64,000 nucleotides of DNA from Salsipaludibacter sp963812245 (GTDB lineage: Bacteria; Actinomycetota; Nitriliruptoria; Nitriliruptorales; Nitriliruptoraceae): contig CAWEUK010000002.1 of NCBI GenBank assembly GCA_963812245.1, forward strand, positions 1,798,001 through 1,862,000, read 5' to 3'. Of the stretch, positions 44,066-52,609 are shown in pieces (the first letter of the stretch is position 1; every line of letters starts with the position of its first letter). A program made the position numbers and the translations under genes. A model generated the notes under the pieces. The model saw nothing but the letters and a program-made list of their open reading frames with translations, did not search any database and was not told the DNA's origin.

Positions 44066-45034
44066 ATGTTCCAACGTCGTCGGGCTCGAGTGCTGCTGGC
44101 CGCATTCGTGCTCCTCGCGTTGGTCCTGGTGACCATCGACTTCCGATCCCCGCAGCCCGACACGGGCGTCGGGGGTCGGTTGCGTGCGGGCGTGGCCATC
44201 GTGCTGGGTCCGGTCCAGAGTGGGCTTGCGGTCATCGTGCAGCCCATCGCGGACGCCGCCGGTTCGGTGACCGAACTGTTCCGCCTGCGCCAGGAGAACG
44301 CCCGCCTGCGCGCCCAACTCGCCCTGACCGAGGAGCGTCGACTGTCCTATGACGACGTCGTGCGCGAGAACGAACAGTTGCGTGCGCAGGTCGACATGGC
44401 CACGCGGTTGGACGTCGAGACCGCCCAGGGACAGGTCATCGCCCAGGGTGCGTCCAACTTCGAGTGGACGGCCACCATCAACGTCGGCAGCGACGACGGG
44501 GTGCAGCGGGACATGGCCGTCATCAACGGTGATGGGCTGGTCGGACGCGTCATCGCCACCACCGGATCGACGTCCAGGATCCTGTTGGCCGTCGACCCGA
44601 ACTTCGGCGCCGCGAGCCGGATCGCGGAGTCGGGCCAGGTCGGCATCCTGTCGGGTGACGGCAACGAGCCCATGATCTTGGAACCACTGGTGACCGAGGC
44701 CGCCATCGAGGTGGGCCAGGAGGTCGTGACGTCGTCCTACAGCGGCGGCACCTTCGTCCCCGGGCTGCCGATCGGCGTCGTCGCCGCAGCCGACTACGAG
44801 GTCGGCCAGCTGGTCCGCCGGGTCGAGGTGCTGCCCTACGTCAACTTCACGTCCCTGGACCTGGTGTCGGTGGTCCTCGATCTGCCCGAACAGGTCGACG
44901 AGCCACTCGAACTGACCCCCGACGTCGAGTTCACGCCCCCGGCCGTCGACCCGGTCGCGCCCGAGGCCGAGCCGACCATCCCCGAACCGGTCAACCCGCC
45001 GTCGGAGTCGGAAACCCCCGACGGGGAGGCCTAG
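44066..45034 (+). CDS. mreC: Rod shape-determining protein MreC
   Basis: 322 residues. One N-terminal membrane segment (VLLAAFVLLALVLVTIDF), then a coiled coil (~70-105, LFRLRQENARLRAQLALTEE) and the two beta-barrel domains typical of MreC (~115-285), with NVGSDDGVQRDMAVING (~142) and DPNFGAASRI (~178) as landmarks. The C-terminal ~40 residues are Pro/Glu-rich. MreC activates PBP2 in the elongasome. ATG 44066 is 19 bases after the mreB stop. It is followed two bases later by mreD. Confidence 0.94.
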   Translation: MFQRRRARVLLAAFVLLALVLVTIDFRSPQPDTGVGGRLRAGVAIVLGPVQSGLAVIVQPIADAAGSVTELFRLRQENARLRAQLALTEERRLSYDDVVRENEQLRAQVDMATRLDVETAQGQVIAQGASNFEWTATINVGSDDGVQRDMAVINGDGLVGRVIATTGSTSRILLAVDPNFGAASRIAESGQVGILSGDGNEPMILEPLVTEAAIEVGQEVVTSSYSGGTFVPGLPIGVVAAADYEVGQLVRRVEVLPYVNFTSLDLVSVVLDLPEQVDEPLELTPDVEFTPPAVDPVAPEAEPTIPEPVNPPSESETPDGEA

Positions 45035-45036
45035 GC

Positions 45037-45549
45037 ATGGCTCGTGCGGCGATGATCGGCCTGGTGCTCGTGGTGGCGGCACTGCTGGAGGTGTCTGTCC
45101 TGCCCGTCATCGCGGTCTCGGGCTTCGTGCCGGACCTCCTGCTCCTGCTCGTGATTGCGTTCGCGCTGCAGGACGGCGCGCTGACGGCGGTCAAGGTGGC
45201 GCTGCCGGCAGGCCTGCTGACCGACCTGTTGTCGTCCAACGCGCCCCTGGGCATGAGCGTCCTGATCTACCTCGGCATCGGCTACGGGGTGGGGGCCGCC
45301 AGGCCCTACCTGTCACCCGAGAGCGTGACTGCGCCCATCCTGTTCGTGGCGGCCGGCACCTTCCTGGGTGTCGGTGGCTACGGGATCCTGTCGGCCCTGC
45401 TGGCCCAGGAGTCGGCCACGCTGAGACTGATCAGCGAAGCGTCGCTCGTTGCCACTGTCTATGCGTTGTTGTTGGCCCCCGCTGCGCTCGCAGTGGTTCG
45501 ATACGTTGACCGACAATTCCCTCTCGACCTGTCGGCAGCCACGCAATGA
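45037..45549 (+). CDS. mreD: Rod shape-determining protein MreD
   Basis: 170 residues with about five hydrophobic segments, as expected for MreD: LVVAALLEVSVLPVIAVSG, DLLLLLVIAFAL, LLTDLLSSNAPLG and two more. The PDLLLLLVIAFALQDG and DLLSSNAPLGMS stretches match the family pattern. MreD is an integral membrane partner of MreC. It starts two bases after mreC and overlaps mrdA by ATGA. Confidence 0.9.
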   Translation: MARAAMIGLVLVVAALLEVSVLPVIAVSGFVPDLLLLLVIAFALQDGALTAVKVALPAGLLTDLLSSNAPLGMSVLIYLGIGYGVGAARPYLSPESVTAPILFVAAGTFLGVGGYGILSALLAQESATLRLISEASLVATVYALLLAPAALAVVRYVDRQFPLDLSAATQ

Positions 45550-47678
45550 GTCGTGCCCCCGGGCCTCCATCCCAAGTCGTCGACGACTATTCCGCCGGCG
45601 GCCGACTGACGCTGCTCACGGTGGTGGTGGTGACGCTGCTGGTCGCGACCCTGTCGCGCCTGTACTACCTGCAGGTGCTGGTGGGCGACGTGCTGTCCAA
45701 CGAGGCCCTCGAGAACTCCATCGAACGGGTCGAGTCCGAGGCACCGCGCGGGCGCATCCTGCTGGCCGACGGCACCGAGATGGCTCGCAACCGGGTCGCC
45801 CTGTCGATCAGCATCGTGCGTGACTACTTCTTCGACCGCGTGACCGGTGAGTTGATCGACGACCCCGAGGTCGAGGCCACCGTCGATCGCCTCGAACTGC
45901 TGCTGAGCGTGGATCGCGAGGACCTGCTGGAGGACATGCGATCGTTGCGTCGCTCGCCCTTCCGGCCCACCCCGGTCGCCGTCGACGTGGCGCCCGAGAT
46001 CGCGCTGGCGGTGCAGGAGCATCCCGAGTTGTTCCCGGGCGTGGTGGCCGAACGAGTCCCGATCCGCCAGTACCCGGAAGGTGACCTGGCCGCCCACGTC
46101 GTGGGCTACGTCAACGAGATCAGCGAGACGCAACTCGAGTCCGGCGACTACCCGGAGCACGCGGCCGGCGACATCATCGGCCAGGGCGGACTGGAGGCGA
46201 CCTACGACGACGTCCTGCAGGGGGAGGAGGGCGTGCGCACGCTGGTGGTCAACGCCAGTCGCGCCGTCGTCGAGGAACGCTCGGACGTGCCGCCCGTGCG
46301 CGGCAACGACATCGTGCTGACGCTGGACCACGAGTTGCAACAGGAGGTCCAGGACATCCTCGAGGAGGGCATCCTCACCGCCCGTTCCGACTTCACCTAC
46401 GAACTGGACTCGGGCGAGACGGTGCCCATCGAGGCGACGTCGGGCGCAGCCATCGTGCTCGATCCCAACACCGGTGCGATCCTGGCATCGGCGTCGTATC
46501 CCACCTACGACGCCCAGGGCCTGGCGGCGCCGATCTCGACCGACTACTTCAACTACTGGCAGGACCCGGACAACCTGTACGGACGTCCGGCCCTCAACCG
46601 GGTGTACGCCGAGGCGTACCCACCGGCGTCGACGTGGAAGATCGCCTCGGGGTTCGGCGCCCTGCGGGCCGACGAGATCTCCCCGGACACGCTGATCGAC
46701 TGCCCCGCCAGCCTGGACATCGGCGAGCGCGTGTTCCGCAACTGGAACACCCGGCCCGAAGGCGAGATGGACCTGGCTGCAGCGCTGCAACGGTCGTGTG
46801 ACACCTTCTTCTACCAGGTGGCCATCGACCAGTGGGTCACGGAACGCGCCCAGGAGCAGGATCTCGACATCGACCCCGGCGTGTGCGACTACAGCGCCGT
46901 CGACGAGAAGTTCCAGGACGCCGCCACCGAGATGGGCTTCGGTGAGCGGATCGGCGTCGACCTGGCCGGTGAGACCCCGGGCCGGCTGACCGGTCGCCAG
47001 TGGCGCTGCGAATACTGGTTGCAGACCAAGGACGACCCCGAGGGTGCCTGCACGCTGGCAAACGAGGTCCTCACCCGTGACGACCCCAACTGGGCGTTGT
47101 ACGACGACCTGTGCCGCACGGGCTACGTCTGGCGCGGTGGTGACGCGGTGAACATGTCGATCGGCCAGGGCGACCTGTTGGTCTCGCCGTTGCAGATCGC
47201 GGCCGCGTATGGCGCCGTCGCGACCGGGGGCACGGTGATGTCACCCCGCCTGGGTGCCGAGGTGCTCGATCCGTCGGGCGACGTCGTCGACACGATCGAC
47301 CCCGTCGTCTTCAACCAGATCGACGCGCCCGAGGAGTGGTGGGACGCGATGCGCCAGGGCCTCGAGGACGTGGTCATGAGCGAGCGAGGCACCGGTCGTG
47401 CTGCCTTCGACGGGTTCCCGCTCGACACCTACCCGGTGGCTGGCAAGACCGGAACCGGCCAGGCGGGTGTCAATGCCGAAGACGAGCGCGACAACGTCCC
47501 GTACTCGTGGTTCGCCTCCTATGCCCCGGCCGACGACCCCCAGTACGTCGTCGTCGTCATGATCGAGCGTGGCGGTGGCGGGTCCCAGACTGCCGCCCCC
47601 ATCGTGCGACGCATCTACGAAGCCATCTTCGACGTGGAGGCAACCGAGATCCAGGCCGGCCCGGCCAACGTCGACTGA
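45546..47678 (+). CDS. mrdA: Elongation-specific transpeptidase PBP2 (MrdA)
   Basis: 710 residues. Short cytoplasmic tail, one membrane segment (LTLLTVVVVTLLVATLSRL), non-catalytic pedestal (~55-270) and a class B transpeptidase domain. Active-site motifs are S-T-W-K (in YPPASTWKIASG, ~360), S-C-D (in QRSCDTFFYQ, ~417) and K-T-G-T (~636). The stretch between the second and third motifs is long and includes several cysteines (CDYSAVDEK, WRCEYW, GACTLANE), possibly disulphides outside the cell. PBP2 cross-links wall made by RodA, whose gene follows 29 bases later. Frame intact, unlike ftsI. Confidence 0.95.
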   Translation: MSRAPGPPSQVVDDYSAGGRLTLLTVVVVTLLVATLSRLYYLQVLVGDVLSNEALENSIERVESEAPRGRILLADGTEMARNRVALSISIVRDYFFDRVTGELIDDPEVEATVDRLELLLSVDREDLLEDMRSLRRSPFRPTPVAVDVAPEIALAVQEHPELFPGVVAERVPIRQYPEGDLAAHVVGYVNEISETQLESGDYPEHAAGDIIGQGGLEATYDDVLQGEEGVRTLVVNASRAVVEERSDVPPVRGNDIVLTLDHELQQEVQDILEEGILTARSDFTYELDSGETVPIEATSGAAIVLDPNTGAILASASYPTYDAQGLAAPISTDYFNYWQDPDNLYGRPALNRVYAEAYPPASTWKIASGFGALRADEISPDTLIDCPASLDIGERVFRNWNTRPEGEMDLAAALQRSCDTFFYQVAIDQWVTERAQEQDLDIDPGVCDYSAVDEKFQDAATEMGFGERIGVDLAGETPGRLTGRQWRCEYWLQTKDDPEGACTLANEVLTRDDPNWALYDDLCRTGYVWRGGDAVNMSIGQGDLLVSPLQIAAAYGAVATGGTVMSPRLGAEVLDPSGDVVDTIDPVVFNQIDAPEEWWDAMRQGLEDVVMSERGTGRAAFDGFPLDTYPVAGKTGTGQAGVNAEDERDNVPYSWFASYAPADDPQYVVVVMIERGGGGSQTAAPIVRRIYEAIFDVEATEIQAGPANVD

Positions 47679-47707
47679 CCACGAACACAGCAACGAGGAG
47701 GTGAACC

Positions 47708-48895
47708 ATGGAGGTTGGCTACTACGGCGCGGATCGCGCTCGCCGCATGCAGCGCGAGCAGATCCAGAGCCGCTGGATGCAGGCCTACGAGCCCATCCGG
47801 CACCTCGACCCGATCCTCCTGGTCACCGTGTTCGCCCTGACCGCCATCGGTCTGGGCCTGATCCTGTCCGCCACCACGACCCAGACGACCCAGGCGGGTG
47901 ATCCCGACTACGGGTTCGTCGTCAAGCAGGCGGTGGCGCTGGTCGGGGGCGTGGCAGCCATGATCATCGCGGCCCTGCTGGACTATCGGTGGATCCGGGC
48001 GCTCGCCCCGGTGCTCTACATCGGTTCCATCGTGCTGCTGGTCGCCGTCCTGATTCCCGGGGTGGGCACCGAGGTCAACGGATCGCAACGCTGGATCGAC
48101 CTGCCCGGCTTCAACCTGCAACCGTCCGAGATCGCCAAGATCGCGGTGATCATCGCGGTGGCTGCGATCCTCCACGAACGCAAGGGCCATCCCAACTTCC
48201 GCACGGTTGCGGCATGCCTGGCGATCGTGGCCGTTCCCGCCGGCCTGATCCTGCTGGAGCCGGACCTGGGCTCGACGCTCACCCTGGTGTGGCTGTTGTT
48301 CGTGATGTTCCTGGTCGGTGGCCTGTCGTGGCGCTGGTTGGCCGCGCTCGTGGTGGCCGGGATCGGCCTGGTCTCGGCGGCGCTGGCCAGTGGCCTGATC
48401 CAGCCCTACCAACTGGAACGGCTGACGGCCTTCCTCGACCAGAACGACCCGGGACAGACCTCGTCCGCGCTGTTCCAACTGACCCAGTCCAAGATCGCGG
48501 TCGGCTCGGGACAGTTGACCGGGCAGGGGTTTCGCCAGGGGACCCAGAACATCAACAACTTCATCCCCGAGAACCACACCGACTTCGTCTTCAGTGTGCT
48601 GGGCGAGGAGTTCGGCTTCGTCGGCGCAGTCGTCGTCATCGCGTTGTTCACGGTCCTGATGTGGCGTGGACTGCGCATCTCGATGATGGCCAAGGACCTG
48701 TTCGGGACCGTCGTCGCGGCCGCGATCGTGGGCCTGTTGGCGCTGCAGGTGTACGTCAACATCGGCATGACGATCGGCATCGCGCCCATCACCGGGGTGC
48801 CGCTCCCGTTCGTCAGCTACGGGGGGACCTCACTCATCATGTGGTACGGCCTGGTGGGGCTGTTGCTCAACATCCACATGCGCCGATTCCGATAG
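47708..48895 (+). CDS. rodA: SEDS glycosyltransferase RodA
   Basis: 395 residues, about ten membrane segments. SEDS motifs: NGSQRWIDLPGFNLQPSEIA (~120-139), EPDLGSTLTLVW (~182), NINNFIPENHTDFVFSVLGE (~280-299) and TGVPLPFVSYGGTS (~360). The WIDL-type and VSYGGTS motifs favour RodA over FtsW. An excellent ribosome site, GAGGAGGTGA, lies just before ATG 47708. Partner of PBP2 in lateral wall synthesis. Confidence 0.95.
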   Translation: MEVGYYGADRARRMQREQIQSRWMQAYEPIRHLDPILLVTVFALTAIGLGLILSATTTQTTQAGDPDYGFVVKQAVALVGGVAAMIIAALLDYRWIRALAPVLYIGSIVLLVAVLIPGVGTEVNGSQRWIDLPGFNLQPSEIAKIAVIIAVAAILHERKGHPNFRTVAACLAIVAVPAGLILLEPDLGSTLTLVWLLFVMFLVGGLSWRWLAALVVAGIGLVSAALASGLIQPYQLERLTAFLDQNDPGQTSSALFQLTQSKIAVGSGQLTGQGFRQGTQNINNFIPENHTDFVFSVLGEEFGFVGAVVVIALFTVLMWRGLRISMMAKDLFGTVVAAAIVGLLALQVYVNIGMTIGIAPITGVPLPFVSYGGTSLIMWYGLVGLLLNIHMRRFR

Positions 48896-48904
48896 GTCAC
48901 GACC

Positions 48905-49627
48905 ATGTACCTGGAGAACCTCGTCCTCGATGCCGTCGATCCGTCCCGGGTCGGGCCGTTCTGGGAACAGGCGCTGGGAGCCCGACGCCTGACGACGTCG
49001 CCGGAAGGCCTCGAGACGCGGCTGGTCGTGCCCGGTGGACCGACGTTGGACGTGTGCGTGCAACGCGTACCGCAGCCGCCGACCGAACACGTGCGCCTGC
49101 ACCCGGACCTGCTGGGCGGGGCGGCCCGCGACGACGTGGTGGCACGGCTGCTGGACCTGGGGGCGTGCCACCTGGACATCGGACAGGGTGACGTGCCGTG
49201 GGTGGTGCTGGGCGACCCCGAGGGCAACCCGTTCTGCGTCATGGAGGAGCGCGAGGTCTATGCGGACACCGGCCCGATCGCAGCGCTGCCGTTGGACTCG
49301 GCCGACCCGGACCGGGATGTCGTGTTGTGGTCGTGGTTGACCGGGTGGTCACCGGGTGCGGGCGCCGCCCCGCAGGCGTTGCGCCATCCCAGTGGCCGCG
49401 GTCCGTGGCTGGAACTGCTGCCCGAGTCCTCGCCCGGGGTGGCGGGCAGCAAGAACCGCTGGCACCTCGACATCCGCCTGGAGGCCGGTGACGACGCCGA
49501 TCAGGTCGTGGCCGGCATCGAGGAACGCGGGGGCGGGGAACTGCACCCCGACTGGGGCGACCTGCCCTGGCGGGTGTTCGCGGACCCGTCGGGCAACGAG
49601 TTCTGCGTGCTGCCCGCGCGAACCTGA
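48905..49627 (+). CDS. Two-module VOC (glyoxalase/bleomycin-resistance-like) protein
   Basis: 240 residues in two related halves. The first (~1-115) begins YLENLVLDAVDPSRVGPFWE and ends GDPEGNPFCVMEE. The second (~125-240) has NRWHLDIRLEAGDDADQV and ends ADPSGNEFCVLPA. The paired D-P-x-G-N-x-F-C-V endings mark vicinal-oxygen-chelate modules. This single-chain, two-module type is common in actinobacteria and has no assigned substrate. It starts nine bases after rodA but is functionally unrelated as far as can be seen. Confidence 0.88.
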   Translation: MYLENLVLDAVDPSRVGPFWEQALGARRLTTSPEGLETRLVVPGGPTLDVCVQRVPQPPTEHVRLHPDLLGGAARDDVVARLLDLGACHLDIGQGDVPWVVLGDPEGNPFCVMEEREVYADTGPIAALPLDSADPDRDVVLWSWLTGWSPGAGAAPQALRHPSGRGPWLELLPESSPGVAGSKNRWHLDIRLEAGDDADQVVAGIEERGGGELHPDWGDLPWRVFADPSGNEFCVLPART

Positions 49628-49665
49628 CAGCCGTCACCCGCGGACGGTCGGGTCCGGTGCTGGGG

Positions 49666-49671
49666 TAGGCT
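49666..49671 (+). promoter_or_regulatory. Candidate -10 element of the radical-SAM unit
   Basis: TAGGCT in GGGGTAGGCTGGCGG, 105 bases before the ATG at 49776. The same TAGGCTGG core precedes the tRNA-Pro unit and the aldehyde dehydrogenase gene. Confidence 0.4.
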
Positions 49672-49775
49672 GGCGGTCCGGACGGTGGTCCTCGCAGCTC
49701 CGCCTCGGCGCGCAGTCTTGCCGGGCGTTTCGAAGCGCGGGACCACGCCTCCCACAGACCCCCAAAGGGCGCCAC

Positions 49776-51827
49776 ATGACGCCATCTTCTCCCACTTCCC
49801 CTCTGCTGCCGACCGATCCGACGCTGATGGCGCGGGTCCGGGCGACGGGCGACGCGATCGCTCCGCCGTCGTGCTGGGACCAGTTGGAACCGCACCTCGC
49901 CAACGTCTCCAAGCCGGCGCAATACGTGGGCGGCGAGTACAACCAGTCGCTGAAGCCGTGGGACTCGGCGGCCACGCGCTGGCTGCTGTGCTATCCCGAC
50001 ACCTACGAGATCGGCCAGCCCAACCAGGGCATCCAGATCCTCTACGAACTGCTCAACGAGCGGGCGACCGCGCTGGCCGAGCGGGCCTACGCACCCTGGT
50101 TCGACCTCGAGGAGTTGATGCGCGCCGAGGGGATCCCCACCTTTTCGCTCGAGCACCACTACCCCCTGTGGGCATTCGACGTCTTCGGTGTCACGCTGCC
50201 ACATGAACTGGGTCACACCAACCTGCTCAACCTGCTGGACATGGGTGGCGTCCCGGTCCACACGGCGGACCGCGCCGTTCACGACCCGATCGTGCTGGTG
50301 GGCGGTCACGCAGCCTTCAATCCCGAACCGCTGGCACCCTTCGTGGATGCCGTGGTCATGGGCGACGGCGAGGAGGCGACGCTCGAGATCGACGACGTGG
50401 TGCGCTCGATCAAGGTGGACCGTGAGGCCGGACGGCTGACCGACCGGCGCGACGTGCTGCGCCGCCTGGCCGCCATCACCGGTGTCTACGTCCCGGCGCT
50501 CTACGAGGCGCGAGTCGCCGCCAACGGGCGGCTGCGTGCCACCGTGCCGGTCGATGCCGCCGCGCCTGCCCGCGTGCCCAAGCGCACGGTGCAGGACCTC
50601 GAGGACTTTCCCTACCCCCAGAAGCAGATCGTCCCGCTGACCGAAACGGTGCACGAACGCTTCTCGGTCGAGATCTTCCGGGGCTGCACGCGTGGGTGCC
50701 GGTTCTGCCAGGCGGGCATGATCACGCGCCCGGTTCGCGAGCGTCGTCCCGAGACCATCCACAAGATGGTCACCGAGGGCGTCGCCGACACCGGGTTCGA
50801 GGAGGTCGGCCTGCTCAGCCTGTCGTCGGCCGACCATGCCGACATCGGTGACATCGCCCGTGACCTGGCAGACAGCTACGAGGGCACGACCACCTCGCTG
50901 TCACTGCCGTCCACGCGGGTCGACGCCTTCAACGTCACCCTGTCCAACGAACTGGCCCGCAACGGCCGTCGCACCGGCCTGACGTTCGCGCCCGAGGCCG
51001 GCAGCGAGCGCATGCGCGCCGTGATCAACAAGATGGTGTCCGAGGAGGACATGCTTCGCACGGCCGAGATGGCCTTCTCCAACGGGTGGCGCCACATCAA
51101 GCTGTACTTCATGGTGGGGCTGCCCACCGAGCGCGACGAAGACGTCGAGGCCATTGCCCACATGGGCATCGAGGTCTACAAGATCGCCCAGAAGCACGGT
51201 CGCAAGAACAAGGTCACGGTGTCGGTGGGCGGCTTCGTGCCAAAGCCCCACACACCGTTCCAGTGGGTCGCCCAGGACACGCCACAGGAGATCCAGCGCA
51301 AGCTGGACATGGTGCTCGAGATCATCAAGCCCTACCACGGTCTGCGCCTGCGCACCAACGATCCGCAGGAAGGCGTCATCGAGGGGCTGCTGGCGCGCGG
51401 TGACCGACGTGTGGCGGCCGTGATCGAGCGAGCGTGGCGTCTTGGTGCCCGCTTCGACGGCTGGCACGAGTCCGACACCCTGCCCCAGTGGCACCAGGCG
51501 CTGACCGACACCGGCATCACGCTCGAGGAGTACTCCTACCGGGATCGCGACGAACACGAGGCCTTCCCCTGGGACCACCTCGACTCGGGTCTCGAGAAGC
51601 AGTGGCTGTGGGAGGACTGGCAGGACGCACTGGAGGAGAAGGACCTCGACGACTGTCGCTGGATCCCCTGCTACGACTGCGGCGTCTGCCCCGGCCTCGA
51701 CATCAACCACGACACGGGATACACGAACCCCGAGACGCGTGGCGGCACCAGCCTGCCCATCTTCAGCCAGGGTCCCCTGGGCGGCGACGAGTCGCTGCCC
51801 ACGGCGCCCGCGCGGCTGGGAGGCTGA
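49776..51827 (+). CDS. Radical SAM protein, B12-binding-like N-terminus (TIGR03960-type)
   Basis: 683 residues. N-terminal Rossmann-like domain of the cobalamin-binding type (~60-260: WLLCYPDTYEIGQPNQGIQI; DPIVLVGGHAAFNPEP), then a radical SAM TIM barrel with the 4Fe-4S motif RGCTRGCRFCQAGM (three Cys, ~307) and SLPSTRVDAF, FAPEAGSERMR, FMVGLPTERDED. The C-terminal part has CYDCGVCPGLDI, three more cysteines suggestive of a second cluster. Function unproven; these proteins are paired with a DUF2344 protein, encoded here next, and often lie beside rne/rplU/rpmA, hinting at rRNA or ribosome modification. ATG 49776 follows AAAGGG. Confidence 0.9.
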   Translation: MTPSSPTSPLLPTDPTLMARVRATGDAIAPPSCWDQLEPHLANVSKPAQYVGGEYNQSLKPWDSAATRWLLCYPDTYEIGQPNQGIQILYELLNERATALAERAYAPWFDLEELMRAEGIPTFSLEHHYPLWAFDVFGVTLPHELGHTNLLNLLDMGGVPVHTADRAVHDPIVLVGGHAAFNPEPLAPFVDAVVMGDGEEATLEIDDVVRSIKVDREAGRLTDRRDVLRRLAAITGVYVPALYEARVAANGRLRATVPVDAAAPARVPKRTVQDLEDFPYPQKQIVPLTETVHERFSVEIFRGCTRGCRFCQAGMITRPVRERRPETIHKMVTEGVADTGFEEVGLLSLSSADHADIGDIARDLADSYEGTTTSLSLPSTRVDAFNVTLSNELARNGRRTGLTFAPEAGSERMRAVINKMVSEEDMLRTAEMAFSNGWRHIKLYFMVGLPTERDEDVEAIAHMGIEVYKIAQKHGRKNKVTVSVGGFVPKPHTPFQWVAQDTPQEIQRKLDMVLEIIKPYHGLRLRTNDPQEGVIEGLLARGDRRVAAVIERAWRLGARFDGWHESDTLPQWHQALTDTGITLEEYSYRDRDEHEAFPWDHLDSGLEKQWLWEDWQDALEEKDLDDCRWIPCYDCGVCPGLDINHDTGYTNPETRGGTSLPIFSQGPLGGDESLPTAPARLGG

Positions 51828-51830
51828 CCG

Positions 51831-52592
51831 ATGCAACGACTGCGGGTGCGCTACACCAAACTCGGACGGGTCCGCTTCCTGTCCGCGCGTGACCTCACCT
51901 CCGTGTGGGAGCGCAGCCTGCGTCGTGCCCAGTTGCCCATCGCCTACTCCGAGGGCTTCACGCCCCACGCCAAGGTGTCCTTCCCCGACGCCCTGCCCGT
52001 CGGGTACGCCTCCACGGGCGAGTACGCAGAACTCACGTTTGCCGCCGACATCGAGCCGTCCTCCGGGCTGGCACGGTTGTCGACCGCCATGCCCACGGGC
52101 ATGGACATCCTCACCTACGTCACGGTGGCCGAGGGAGCCCGACGCCTGTCGGGTCACCTGCGGGCCACACTCTGGGAGATCGCCTGGCCGGGCATGCCCG
52201 CCGACCAGTGCGACGCCTTCCTCGCCGATCTTTCCCGCCGCGGCGACGCCCTGGAGGCGTCCGAGTCGGTGGAGGTGGTGCGTCATCGCCCCAAGGGCGA
52301 CCGCATCCTGGACGTGCGACCACCCCTGGTGTCGCTCGCCACCTTCGCCGGAGCCGACGGTGACCTGACCGCACCCATTCTTCGCGTGGTGCTTCGCAAT
52401 GACGGCCCGACCATCCGACCGACCGACCTGAAGAGCGCACTCGACGACCTGTCGGCGTCACCCGACCCCCTGCCACAACCACGGCTGTACAGCCGGGTGG
52501 CGCAGGGACTGGTGCACGACGACGGCGTCACCGAGGCGCTCACGCAGCAGGTCAACCAGTTGCACCCGGACCGTCATGCGGAGGCTGCCTGA
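51831..52592 (+). CDS. DUF2344 (TIGR03936-type) partner of the radical SAM protein
   Basis: 253 residues. Starts with the family signature RLRVRYTKLGRVRFLSARDL and continues with RAQLPIAYSEGFTPHAKVSF (~35-54) and LPVGYASTGEYAEL (~58). Usually fused to, or adjacent to, the B12-binding radical SAM protein; here it starts three bases after it, so a complex is likely. Function unknown. No membrane segment. Confidence 0.9.
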   Translation: MQRLRVRYTKLGRVRFLSARDLTSVWERSLRRAQLPIAYSEGFTPHAKVSFPDALPVGYASTGEYAELTFAADIEPSSGLARLSTAMPTGMDILTYVTVAEGARRLSGHLRATLWEIAWPGMPADQCDAFLADLSRRGDALEASESVEVVRHRPKGDRILDVRPPLVSLATFAGADGDLTAPILRVVLRNDGPTIRPTDLKSALDDLSASPDPLPQPRLYSRVAQGLVHDDGVTEALTQQVNQLHPDRHAEAA

Positions 52593-52609
52593 CCGCATCG
52601 AGCCCCCAA

